DNA from: Oribacterium parvum
GTDB lineage: Bacteria > Bacillota > Clostridia > Lachnospirales > Lachnospiraceae
Assembly (NCBI GenBank): GCA_938022235.1
Contig: CALIEL010000031.1
Span: 1 to 16,745 of the forward strand
DNA length: 16,745 bases
Direction of reading: 5' to 3'
The position numbers and the translations under genes were made by a program. This document shows positions 1 to 7,344 of the stretch, piece by piece. Under the pieces are notes generated by a model. That model worked only from the letters and a program-made list of their open reading frames with translations. It made no database searches and was not told the origin of the DNA. Each line of letters starts with the position of its first letter. Position 1 is the stretch's first letter.

Positions 1-18
1 CCATAGTAATATCCTCCT
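1..18 (-). promoter_or_regulatory. Ribosome binding site and start codon of a leftward gene leaving the window
   Basis: Read on the minus strand, AGGAGG (plus-strand CCTCCT at 13-18) is followed by 8 nt and an ATG (plus-strand CAT at 2-4). This is a canonical Shine-Dalgarno and start arrangement, so a leftward gene begins at base 4 and runs off the left edge. Only four bases of it are visible, so its product cannot be named. Confidence 0.65.
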
Positions 19-225
19 GATTTCGGCATGCCAGAACCTCCCTGTCCTATGCAAAGTTTCTCCTCCGGCGCCAGAGAAAAAACTTCTTGTGTCGCCTTTT
101 TTGTCTTTCGACTGTTTTTTTGCCTTTTGGCTGTTAGGGTCCGAAGACCGGTGTCCTCTTCCAAAGGAAGAGATGATTTGTGGCAAGTTTTTTGGTTTTA
201 TCCTTGCTACAAGATATATATCGGA
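5..225 (-). promoter_or_regulatory. Hairpin-rich 5' leader of the leftward gene
   Basis: Reading leftward, six local stems follow one another: 203-212 with 178-187 (9 of 10 pairs), 166-172 with 156-162 (7 bp, UUU loop), 146-149 with 138-141 (UUCG loop closed by C-G), 129-131 with 122-124 (AAAA loop), 110-112 with 103-105 (GAAA loop), and 74-85 with 54-62 (9 pairs, 3-nt bulge). UUCG and GNRA loops are typical of selected RNA folds. The block ends at the ribosome site above. I do not recognise a known riboswitch or T-box core in it. A 69-codon plus-strand reading frame crosses it but has no ribosome site and looks like a shadow. No clear -35 was seen; TATATA near 216-222 could be the -10. Confidence 0.45.
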
Positions 226-268
226 GACAAATATTAAAAAATAAGTATTATGTGAAAAAATTTTTTTA

Positions 269-277
269 TGCTAAAAT
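269..277 (+). promoter_or_regulatory. Extended -10 promoter for rfbC-rluA
   Basis: TGCTAAAAT fits the extended -10 pattern TGnTAtaaT. The -35 region is AT-rich and poor (no TTGACA-like hexamer at 17-18 nt). The predicted start near 284 leaves about 85 nt of leader before rfbC. It is the best candidate between the leftward leader and the gene. Confidence 0.4.
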
Positions 278-370
278 ATCGATGGTATTTCTTAGTTTAT
301 TACTATTTATGAGAAAAAAGGAAACACTTTATTTTCTATTACTTACTACAAAGGAGAAAGGATAAATTTC

Positions 371-973
371 ATGGGACAGATTCAGGTAGAAAGAACGGAC
401 ATTGAGGGATTATGTATTATCACTCCCACCATCCACCAGGACAGCAGAGGCTATTTTATGGAAAGCTACAATGAAAGAGATTTTAAGGAGCAGGGACTTA
501 ATCTTCGTTTTGTACAGGACAATCAGAGTATGTCTGTAAAGGGTGTATTACGGGGACTGCATTTTCAAAGGCAATATCCCCAGGGAAAACTTGTTCGCGT
601 ATTAAAAGGAAGAGTTTATGATGTGGCTGTAGATTTAAGAAAGAACAGCAAAACTTACGGCAAGCATTTCGGTATTACCCTTAGTGAAGAAAATAAAAAG
701 ATGTTCTATATTCCGGAGGGCTTTGCCCATGGTTTCCTTGTACTTTCCGATACCGCGGAATTTGCCTATAAGGTAACAGACTTCTACCATCCCGGAGACG
801 AAGGCGGTCTGGCATGGAATGATCCAAGCATCGGCATTCAGTGGCCGGAGTTAAAGGGTACTTATGCCGGAAATGCGAAAAAAGACGGTTACACCATGGA
901 AGACGGCAATCCCCTTCTTCTCTCCGAAAAGGATGAGCTCTGGCTTCCTCTGGCAGAAACCTTTTCCTTTTAA
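371..973 (+). CDS. rfbC: dTDP-4-dehydrorhamnose 3,5-epimerase (RmlC/RfbC)
   Basis: This cytosolic cupin enzyme epimerises C3 and C5 of dTDP-4-keto-6-deoxyglucose, the third step in making dTDP-L-rhamnose for cell-wall polysaccharides. The 200-aa protein has the full family length. Visible signatures are FVQDNQS (47-53), RGLHFQ with the catalytic base His64, DVAVDLRKNS (84-93), IPEGFAHGF (114-122) and catalytic Tyr133 in FAYK, which align with His63 and Tyr133 of the Salmonella enzyme. AAGGAGAAAGGA lies just upstream of the ATG. The gene stops 3 nt before the pseudouridine synthase start, so the two are co-transcribed. The partners rfbA, rfbB and rfbD are not in the window; the leftward gene at the left edge is too short to tell whether it is one. 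Confidence 0.95.
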   Translation: MGQIQVERTDIEGLCIITPTIHQDSRGYFMESYNERDFKEQGLNLRFVQDNQSMSVKGVLRGLHFQRQYPQGKLVRVLKGRVYDVAVDLRKNSKTYGKHFGITLSEENKKMFYIPEGFAHGFLVLSDTAEFAYKVTDFYHPGDEGGLAWNDPSIGIQWPELKGTYAGNAKKDGYTMEDGNPLLLSEKDELWLPLAETFSF

Positions 974-976
974 CGC

Positions 977-1981
977 ATGAGCATTCCTACTCTTTTTACC
1001 TATACCGTTCCGAAAGATTTTGCAAACAAATCGATCGAAGCTTTTCTTCTGGAACAGGGCTATACCAAAAGCCTTCTTTCCGCTTTAAAGAGAGTTCATT
1101 TTTTTGAGGAGGAAATTGAGCATTACGGGATTGAAAAAAATGGTCAATGGGCCTTTACCGTAGATCATTTGGCGGAGGGGGATTGCCTGTCTGTCTACCT
1201 TCCCGCGGAGGAAGAGAACAGTGCTCCGCCCTATGATTTCCCATTGGATATTGTTTATGAAGACCGGGATATCCTACTGCTAAATAAGCCTGCAGGACTT
1301 CCCTGTCATCCCTCTCCCGGACATTTTGAAAAGACTTTAGCCGGTGCCGTAGTTTTTTATCAGATGCAGAATTCTTATGCATCTTCTTTTGTTTGCCACT
1401 TTATCCACAGGTTGGACTTGGATACCAGCGGTTTGATTCTTCTGGCAAAAAACCGTCTGGCGGCATCGATTCTAAACAAAGACATGAAGGAAGGACGTAT
1501 TCAAAGAAGCTATCTGGCTTTTTGTCAGGGAAATCCCGAATTTTCCCTCGGTCATGTTCCTGGATTCAGACGGGTTCATGAGAGCGAAAAAGAAGAATTT
1601 GATTATGCCTTTGCCATATCTGCGCCTATCGCCAGAGTAGAAGAAGAAAAAATGCTGAGAACCGTGGATTTTCAAAAAGGACAGGAAGCCCTAAGTTATT
1701 TTAATGTCTTAAACTATTTTCCCAATAACAACTATGCTCTTCTGCAGCTTCAGCTGGCCACCGGCCGGACCCATCAGATTCGTGTCCATCTTTCTTACCT
1801 CTCCTGTCCCTTACTGGGGGATAGTCTTTACGGCAATGAAGAAAGTATTGTTTCACAAAATATAGGCTTGTCCCGTCAGGCACTCCACTCCTACTCCATT
1901 TCCTTTACCCATCCGATTGGGAAAGAAAAAATGTTTTTTAAACGGGAACTGCCTCCAGATCTATCCCTGCTCCTACAATAG
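977..1981 (+). CDS. RluA-family RNA pseudouridine synthase
   Basis: The protein isomerises uridine to pseudouridine in rRNA or tRNA. The 334-aa sequence has an N-terminal region resembling a degenerate S4-like domain (about 15-80), then the catalytic domain: EDRDILLLNKPAGLPCHPS (95-113), HRLDLDTSGLILLAKN (144-159) with catalytic Asp147, and the RTHQIRVHL motif with GDSLYG in the C-terminal third. These are the RluA/RluC/RluD signatures. The exact target base cannot be inferred. The ATG follows the rfbC stop after 3 nt with no Shine-Dalgarno visible, so translation probably depends on coupling to rfbC. A strong terminator follows directly. The pairing with rfbC looks like chance proximity, not a shared pathway. 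Confidence 0.9.
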   Translation: MSIPTLFTYTVPKDFANKSIEAFLLEQGYTKSLLSALKRVHFFEEEIEHYGIEKNGQWAFTVDHLAEGDCLSVYLPAEEENSAPPYDFPLDIVYEDRDILLLNKPAGLPCHPSPGHFEKTLAGAVVFYQMQNSYASSFVCHFIHRLDLDTSGLILLAKNRLAASILNKDMKEGRIQRSYLAFCQGNPEFSLGHVPGFRRVHESEKEEFDYAFAISAPIARVEEEKMLRTVDFQKGQEALSYFNVLNYFPNNNYALLQLQLATGRTHQIRVHLSYLSCPLLGDSLYGNEESIVSQNIGLSRQALHSYSISFTHPIGKEKMFFKRELPPDLSLLLQ

Positions 1982-1984
1982 GCA

Positions 1985-2017
1985 AAAAAGTGCTCAGAAT
2001 ATGTCTGAGCACTTTTT
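1985..2017. terminator. Bidirectional intrinsic terminator between rluA-type gene and permease
   Basis: A perfect 14-bp stem (AAAAAGTGCTCAGA with TCTGAGCACTTTTT, 5-nt loop) gives U-tails in both directions. It sits 3 nt after the rightward pseudouridine synthase and about 40 nt after the stop of the leftward permease, so it can end both convergent transcripts. Confidence 0.9.
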
Positions 2018-2054
2018 CTTTGGGCCTTAGACAGCCCCTATTGATTGTATGCAA

Positions 2055-3425
2055 TTAAGCTTTTTTCTCTTCCTTTGGCAATACAATATTCAAGAATACT
2101 GCAATGATGGTTGCCAATACTACAGGAGATTTTCCGAAAATCATAGTAAAAGATGTCGGGAACAGTTCCAAGGAAGCAGGAGCCTGCGCAACACCTACTC
2201 CGATAGCAGCCGCAAGACCTACTACTGTAGTAGAACGAGCGGTTAACGGTTCCTGAGTAATCAACTTAATTCCGGTCATCGCAATGGTAGAGAATACAGT
2301 AATGGTAGCTCCTCCCAAAACACACTGAGGAATAGTGGTAAGTAATGCAGAGAACTTAGGGCACAGTCCACAAATCAAAATAAATACACCTGTAGTTGCA
2401 AATACCCTTCTTGCTACTACCTTATTGGAAATTACGATACCCACATTTTGAGAATAGGTTGCTGTGGGAAGACCTCCAAAGAAGGATGTAAGGAAGTTAG
2501 TAGCACCGTAGGCAATAATTCCGCCGCGCAACTCGTCATCACTGGGCTCTCTGTTAAATCCACCCATAGTAGTTGCTGTAAAATCACCGATAGCCTGAAT
2601 GGAGTTAATGGCAAAAAGCAATCCAATGGAAATACAAGCAGGTGCATTGAAAGAAACACCGAATGGCAGGAAGTGAGGAAGCGCAAACCAAGAAGCGGTT
2701 CCAATTTTGTCAAAGGAAATCATCCCAAAACCAAGAGCCACAAGATATCCTACAAGCATACCTAAAAGGATAGACGCTAACTTGAAAATGCCCTTACCAA
2801 AGATACTAAAGCACATTACAGCAATTAAGGTAATAAATGCTACCAACCAGTTCTGCCAAGATCCGTAGTACAGTGCAGGATTAATGGTAATCCCTTTTTC
2901 AGCAAGAGTCTGCATTCTGTTTGCTACTCCGCCGGCCATATAGTTTACCGCTGTTGGATACAAGGATAAACCAATGGTAAATACTACTGTTCCGGTAATC
3001 AGTGGTGGGAAAAATTTACGAATGCTCTTAACAAATATTCCTACTACAACAGCAACGATTCCACCAACCATCATTGCTCCAACGATAGCACTTACTCCAC
3101 CGCCATCTTTGGCAATGGCCTGCATACTGGGAAGATAAGCAAAGCTGATTCCTAAAATCATAGGAAGTCCGGCACCGAAAACGCCCTTCTTTAAGGGAAA
3201 GAGCTGTAAGAAGGTACAGACTGCAGACATGGTTAAGGATGCCTGAATCAAGATAATTCTTTGTCCAATTTCCAATCCTGCTACATTAGAGATGATAATC
3301 GCCGGTGTTACACAACCGATAATCATAGCCACCAAGTGCTGTAGCGCCAAAGAAATGGTAGGTGCCACATCAGGCTTTCCATCCCATTTAAACAACTCTT
3401 CCATTTTGTTTTGTTCTACACCCAT
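2055..3425 (-). CDS. NCS2 (NAT) family nucleobase permease, xanthine/uracil type
   Basis: This integral membrane protein probably imports a purine or pyrimidine base with protons. The 456 residues contain about 12-14 hydrophobic segments. Family marks are QH at 29-30 in the first segment, the segment-8 motif QAIGDFTATTMGG (277-289), and the signature SQNVGIVISN (325-334) with Gln326, Asn327 and Gly329. The segment-8 position that is Glu in XanQ (Glu272), UraA and UapA is Gln277 here, while Asp281 is kept. The start has a strong upstream AGGAGGGG and its own promoter at 3485-3513. No purine riboswitch core was seen in the short leader. It is followed by the shared terminator at 1985-2017. Substrate (xanthine, uric acid, uracil) is not decidable by eye. 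Confidence 0.9.
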   Translation of the reverse strand: MGVEQNKMEELFKWDGKPDVAPTISLALQHLVAMIIGCVTPAIIISNVAGLEIGQRIILIQASLTMSAVCTFLQLFPLKKGVFGAGLPMILGISFAYLPSMQAIAKDGGGVSAIVGAMMVGGIVAVVVGIFVKSIRKFFPPLITGTVVFTIGLSLYPTAVNYMAGGVANRMQTLAEKGITINPALYYGSWQNWLVAFITLIAVMCFSIFGKGIFKLASILLGMLVGYLVALGFGMISFDKIGTASWFALPHFLPFGVSFNAPACISIGLLFAINSIQAIGDFTATTMGGFNREPSDDELRGGIIAYGATNFLTSFFGGLPTATYSQNVGIVISNKVVARRVFATTGVFILICGLCPKFSALLTTIPQCVLGGATITVFSTIAMTGIKLITQEPLTARSTTVVGLAAAIGVGVAQAPASLELFPTSFTMIFGKSPVVLATIIAVFLNIVLPKEEKKA

Positions 3426-3484
3426 TTTCGCCCCTCCTGACCAAAATTTTTTTTTGGGAACAAATTAATTTTTTGACTTCACTA

Positions 3485-3513
3485 ATACTAGCTATTTTTT
3501 TAACAGATTACAA
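3485..3513 (-). promoter_or_regulatory. Promoter of the NCS2 permease gene
   Basis: On the minus strand TTGTAA (3513-3508) and TAGTAT (3490-3485) are separated by exactly 17 nt. The predicted start lies about 50 nt before the permease ATG. It falls in the gap after the folate gene, so the permease is probably transcribed independently. Confidence 0.5.
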
Positions 3514-3559
3514 CTTGGCATTTCTTACAGAAATTTTTTTCGTATTTTGTGAAAGATTC

Positions 3560-4153
3560 TTAATGAAATGCAAAGTAGCCTTCCTCTGTTAATAGTGCAT
3601 CCATGCGGATATCCGTTTTCTCCATGGGAATCTTATCGTAAAGTAACCAGGAAAAGCATAAACATAGCTTTTTCCCCCTGCTCTTTTCCAAGAATCGATC
3701 GTAGTAGCCTGCTCCATGCCCCAGTCTTCCCCCCCTTTGATCCGCCATTACACAGGGAATCAAAGACAAGTCAAAGCACCAGTCCGTAGAAGAAGGGAGT
3801 TCTTTCCTTGGTTCTAAAATTCCATAGGTCTGGGGAATCAGTTCCTCCATACTATGAATCTCTACCGCCTCCATCAGATGCTCTTTTCCCGGAATACATC
3901 GGGGAACACATACTCTTTTCCCCATTTGTAATGCCGTTTCCAAAATAATTCTGGTGTCCACCTCCCCTTCCATACTCACATAGGAGAATATCCTTTCCGC
4001 TTCCAGAAAAAAAGGAGATTGCAAAAGCCGAAGATGGATTTCCTCATTGGCCTTATTCAGCCGTTCTGCAGGAATTCCTCTCTTTCTTTCCTTTGCAAGC
4101 TCCCTAAGTGCATCCTTTTTCTTTTTCTGATCCAAAAATGAAAAAAATGCCAT
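3560..4153 (-). CDS. 5-formyltetrahydrofolate cyclo-ligase (MTHFS)
   Basis: This cytosolic enzyme uses ATP to turn 5-formyl-THF into 5,10-methenyl-THF, recycling a dead-end folate into the one-carbon pool. From the chosen start the protein has 197 aa, the usual length. Visible family features are the basic N-terminal helix (about 8-26), FSYVSMEGEVDTR (56-68), VCVPRC (81-86), and the hallmark GGRLGHGAGYYDRFL (141-155) of the nucleotide/folate site. I chose the ATG at 4153 because AGGAGG lies 4 nt upstream; an in-frame ATG at 4201 would add 16 residues and has no ribosome site. That region forms an unusual hairpin (separate entry). An ATG at 4201 only a few bases after the predicted transcription start could allow leaderless initiation. 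Confidence 0.93.
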   Translation of the reverse strand: MAFFSFLDQKKKKDALRELAKERKRGIPAERLNKANEEIHLRLLQSPFFLEAERIFSYVSMEGEVDTRIILETALQMGKRVCVPRCIPGKEHLMEAVEIHSMEELIPQTYGILEPRKELPSSTDWCFDLSLIPCVMADQRGGRLGHGAGYYDRFLEKSRGKKLCLCFSWLLYDKIPMEKTDIRMDALLTEEGYFAFH

Positions 4154-4196
4154 ACTTCCTCCTAAAGACAGTTCAACCCTTACAAGGAGGAAGTAT
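4152..4196 (-). promoter_or_regulatory. Hairpin burying the Shine-Dalgarno and start of the cyclo-ligase gene
   Basis: ATACTTCCTCCT (4152-4163) and AGGAGGAAGTAT (4185-4196) form a perfect 12-bp inverted repeat with a 21-nt loop. In the leftward mRNA the downstream arm contains the AGGAGG ribosome site and the first two bases of the AUG, while the upstream arm is a matching anti-Shine-Dalgarno. Ribosome access would require melting 12 pairs. There is no U-tail, so it is not a terminator. This points to translational control, by temperature, protein, ligand, or translation from the upstream ATG at 4201. The last three are inference. Confidence 0.7.
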
Positions 4197-4212
4197 AGCA
4201 TGAATCTTTTTA

Positions 4213-4218
4213 ATTATA
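4213..4218 (-). promoter_or_regulatory. -10 element of the cyclo-ligase gene
   Basis: A perfect TATAAT is present on the minus strand. The -35 is weak: TTGCTT occurs but at a 20-nt spacing. The predicted start near 4206 puts the SD-burying hairpin almost at the 5' end of the mRNA. Confidence 0.45.
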
Positions 4219-4299
4219 AACAAAAATAAAATTTATATAAGCAAATAATAAATTGCCTACCCTTTTTCATTTCACAATAAAAATAGGATATCTATCCCT

Positions 4300-5256
4300 T
4301 TATTCTGTCACAGGAACCTTTGTCCAATCCAGCTTTTTCATGTTTTCCATAAGCTCTTCTATGGTTCTTCCCCTTACTTCCACACGTTTTACAGCTGTTT
4401 TTTCCGCAGCTTCAAGGTCCTCTGTTTCCCTTATCGCTTTTTCTTTATCGGAAAGTTTATCCTTGGAATCCGTCTTCTCTACCTTTCCGGATTTCCCTGA
4501 CTTTTGTGCCTTCTCGGACTTTTTATCCCCCTTAAGTGCTTCCTTTTCCGCCGCTCTCTTAGCATCCTGCTTTTCTTCCAGTTTCTTCGCTTCCCGCTTT
4601 TTATCCTGCTCTTCCGCAATCTTTCTGGCAGAGCTTGTGCTCTTCTCCAAGCTGGCAATCAGCATGGTGGTGCCGTCCTCTTGGGTTTTTGCCGCAATAC
4701 TCTTGATGTCCTCCACATTGGTCTTATTGGCCCCGTTATCATTCCCTATCCCTGTCTGTGCCATAAGCATAGACTTTACGGTCTGATCCAATGTATTTAA
4801 TTGCTCTCTTTCAAATTTCTTATCCGTTGCCATTTTTTCAATTTCTTCATTGCTTAGAACAACGGTAAATTCCTTATTGCTCTTTCCTGCTAAGGCATCA
4901 TTCTCTTTTCCCTTTTCCGCAATACGAAAATCTACAAAATTTCGAGAACGGCGCAGATTCTTTAAGTAGGTTTTCGCCTTGTCAGAAAGTCCCTCCTCGG
5001 CACTCAGTGCTTTCGTCTTTTCCGCCTTAGTCGCCTGTGTCCCCTTGGCTGCCACTTCCTTCGCCCTACCGGATAGCTCCAAGCTGTCTCTTTGTACTAC
5101 AACTTCTTTCCCTCCTGTAGCCTTTGCAAGCTCCGCTTCCTTGCCGGAGGCTTGCTCATCCGGTTTTTGGCTTTCCTTGACTTTTCCGCTCTCAGCCTTG
5201 GCTAAAATCTTGTTTTGGTAGGATTCCTTTCCTACAGCACGCACATTTTCCAGCAT
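4300..5256 (-). CDS. Highly charged protein of unknown function
   Basis: I do not recognise an enzyme family. The 318-aa protein has no signal peptide or membrane segment. A variable N-terminus (1-55) leads to RDSLELSGRAKEV (57-69), then the most ordered part: LSDKAKTYLKNLRR (90-103), VDFRIAEKG, and EFTVVLSNEEIEKMATDKKFERE (129-151), followed by a helix-rich stretch to about 210. Residues 212-290 are almost all Lys, Glu, Ala, Asp and Arg, likely a single charged helix. The LSDKAK..L..L.......DF....EF.V.....E.E.MA.D pattern resembles a family of uncharacterised Lachnospiraceae proteins (possibly the one called DUF6033); this comes from memory and is unverified. AAAGGAGGT sits 5 nt before the ATG, so expression should be efficient. 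A leftward terminator (5381-5417) isolates it from lacZ. Confidence 0.75.
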   Translation of the reverse strand: MLENVRAVGKESYQNKILAKAESGKVKESQKPDEQASGKEAELAKATGGKEVVVQRDSLELSGRAKEVAAKGTQATKAEKTKALSAEEGLSDKAKTYLKNLRRSRNFVDFRIAEKGKENDALAGKSNKEFTVVLSNEEIEKMATDKKFEREQLNTLDQTVKSMLMAQTGIGNDNGANKTNVEDIKSIAAKTQEDGTTMLIASLEKSTSSARKIAEEQDKKREAKKLEEKQDAKRAAEKEALKGDKKSEKAQKSGKSGKVEKTDSKDKLSDKEKAIRETEDLEAAEKTAVKRVEVRGRTIEELMENMKKLDWTKVPVTE

Positions 5257-5379
5257 ATTACCTCCTTTACTACAGCCTATTTTTGAAAAAAACTAAAGTA
5301 TTTCCAAAAATAAGCAAATGAAAAACGCCCTTATACAGGGAGAAACATTTCTATACAGAATATTTCGTCATTTTCTCTT

Positions 5380-5417
5380 AAAAAATAAGGATATAGAGTA
5401 TTTTCCTCTATATCCTT
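5380..5417 (-). terminator. Intrinsic terminator downstream of the lacZ remnant
   Basis: Read leftward, AAGGATATAGAG (5417-5406) pairs perfectly with CTCTATATCCTT (5398-5387), 7-nt loop, followed by a run of six U. It lies about 105 nt after the lacZ stop and would end that transcript before the next gene. Confidence 0.88.
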
Positions 5418-5521
5418 GTAGATTATTTCTAAATTTTTGAAAGCCGTTCTAAAAATGGCATAATGCAAAGCCTTAAGAGAAGGTATCTCCCTATATTTGT
5501 CAAAAGGATCGTAACTCCGCT

Positions 5522-7061
5522 TTAGCAAATCCCCCTAAAGGAAAAGCTGAAATGAATCCTATCTTTTACCTTCACCAAGAACTCCTCATGGGTATGGGAA
5601 CCCCAACTGTCGTCTCCCCCCACTCCCATCTGGGCCTTGGAAAGACGCAGTATACTGTGATGAATCGGAGGAAGTTCATAGCCGTGACAGGCATTTTCAA
5701 TTTCATGGGGAGTCCAGGGCAGGGCGGAAACATTCATTTGCCCCTCTTCATTTTCCGCTAAGAAGATTAAGCCCCTACCCTTCTCATCGGTGAGGCTCGC
5801 CAGTCGTACCTCCGCTTTGTTTCCTGACTCCTGGGGGAAAACATAAGGAGCAAAATTATCCTTTACCTTCCTATGATAAATACCCAGTTTTCCCCCATGC
5901 TTTCTGTCGGCATAGCAGTCCTCTTCTCCCAATCCGTACCAGGAAAAGTTTTCCAAATCCGCATTTAGAGTAAAGAGAGCCCCAAATTCCGGAAGTTCAG
6001 ACAGTTGTTTCAAAAGGACAGAATCTCCCTCCTTTGGCAGGCTATAATCCAGAGTCACACTGATTTTTCCATCCGGGAAAACGCTGTACTGCATTTGACA
6101 GCTACTTCTCGGATTGGTGGGCAAATGATAGCTGTAACGAATATGGAAGCAATCCTTCTCCATTTTCATCAGTACCTCTTGAGGTTTTTCCAGCATAAGA
6201 CTTGCCTCCGGACTCCTTGTACTTAAATACTGACTCGCCGTTTTCCACTGGGCATAGCGAAAAGCCATCAGATTTCCCGTGTCATTGTCGGTGGGAGCAC
6301 GCCAGAAGTTAGGTCTTGGCATTGCTTCCAAATACTCTTTTCCTCCGTATCGGTACAAAGAAAGCTTGCAATCCAGTTCCGAAGTGGATTGGAATAGATT
6401 TCGATTCCGAATCAAAATCTCCGCCTCTTCCAAAGTGCAGAAGATATTTTGATAGAGATACTTCACTTCCTGCATCTGGGGCTTTGGATTTCTATCCCCC
6501 CCAAAAACAATGCCGTTGGCACTGAATTGAAAATCCGAAGGTCTGTTGGAAAAATCTCCTCCATAGGCTAAAAATTTTTCCCCGTAGCGATTCTTCTTCC
6601 ATAAAATAAAGCTTTCCTTCTTTAAAATCCCGGCTCAGCTCTGTCCGAAGTTGCAGATCCGCCAAATGCAGCTTGGGCAGGGTATAGAGATAAACATCCC
6701 GGAAAATTCCGGAAAAGCGGAAGAAATCCTGATCCTCACACCAGGAGGCTGCGGACCATTTGTAAACCTGAACCGCCAGCTTATTTTCTCCCTCCTTTAA
6801 AGAGCCCTCCAGCTGGATATGGGCAGGCACCACAATATCCTCCCAATCCTTACAGGAATATTCCGGGCTTTCAAAATGCGGAATACTGTCCTCTATTCTT
6901 CTTGCATAATGAAACTTCCATAAGCCATTCAAACTTTTTCGCAGGGAACTTTTTCCCAGCTTTTCTTCTGTAGCATTGCGGTAGGCAATATGATCCGAAT
7001 GGGGCAAAAGGACGTTTTCCTGATAATATTCCGGATTTTTGATTTCTTCATAACGAAACAT
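5522..7061 (-). pseudogene. lacZ: lacZ-type beta-galactosidase (GH2) remnant with three internal deletions and a frameshift
   Basis: Both ends of a long LacZ are recognisable, but about 1.5 kb remains where roughly 3 kb is expected. The N-terminal piece starts FRYEEIKNPEYYQEN and reaches VVPAHIQLEG, then jumps (near 6801-6806) to LKEGENKLAVQV..EDQDFFRFSGIFRDVYLY, losing about 75-80 residues of the sugar-binding domain. After FKEGKLYF (near 6598-6612) the sequence resumes in another frame as WKKNRYGEKFLAYGGDF..RPSDFQFSANGIVFGG, so the whole TIM barrel with both catalytic Glu is gone. A third jump (near 6352-6366) from TSELDCKLSL to YRYGGKEYLEAM removes about 100 residues. The last part (PNFWRAPTDNDTGN to WGSHTHEEF) is intact to the usual end. 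The start at 7061 has GGAGAGG 9 nt upstream; an ATG at 7079 is less likely. Deletion sizes are estimated from memory of the family. Confidence 0.88.
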
Positions 7062-7159
7062 AGCTTTATTCCTCTCCATACGAAGTATAAACTAACTCTA
7101 TTTACTCGTCTGTTATTCTACGGCAAAGCCAATCCTCCCGTCCATAGTTTCCCCTTCCC

Positions 7160-7191
7160 ATAGGATTAATTTTGAGCAAAATGAGTCCTAT
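7160..7191. promoter_or_regulatory. 32-bp interrupted dyad upstream of lacZ
   Basis: ATAGGA-3-ATTTT-4-AAAAT-3-TCCTAT is symmetric over 32 bp (11 pairs with two 3-nt mismatched gaps). It lies about 100 bp before the lacZ start. It could be an operator for the lacZ promoter or a weak rightward terminator, since a short T run (7198-7202) follows. No repressor gene is in the window. Confidence 0.3.
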
Positions 7192-7308
7192 TCCGGATTT
7201 TTGAAAATAAATTTTATTGTGTGTATAAATTCCATTTTTAAAGAGAAAAGTTCTTTTTTATATCCTCTTTTTTCACGGAAAATAAAAATAATATTTATTT
7301 AATTTTGC

Positions 7309-7337
7309 TTTACAAAAGAAATTTTTTGTGCTATCCT
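7309..7337 (+). promoter_or_regulatory. Promoter of the large structured RNA
   Basis: TTTACA (7309-7314), a 17-nt spacer and TATCCT (7332-7337) with an extended -10 TG one base before it. The expected start is at 7344-7346. TTGTGC (7326-7331) and GCACAA (7342-7347) form an inverted repeat bracketing the -10, a possible operator. No protein gene starts downstream on this strand until 13870. Confidence 0.65.
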
Positions 7338-7344
7338 ATAGGCA

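Noticed and set aside
28..237. Plus-strand frame at the left edge
   Set aside because: It overlies the leftward hairpin leader and has no ribosome site; the composition is Phe/Leu-rich as expected for a shadow of that leader.
4253..4786. 177-aa plus-strand frame opposite the charged protein gene
   Set aside because: Ser/Phe/Leu-rich with no ribosome site, the usual antisense image of a Lys/Glu-rich gene.
5331..5528. A 65-aa leftward frame after lacZ
   Set aside because: It starts with TTG with poor ribosome spacing, overlaps the lacZ stop, and contains a perfect 12-bp terminator with a U6 tail in its middle, so it is more likely untranslated sequence than a gene.
6362..6614. AAGCTT beside two of the three lacZ deletion junctions
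   Set aside because: The third junction lacks it and Lys-Leu codons often give this hexamer; I judge it chance and not evidence of an artefact or of recombination.
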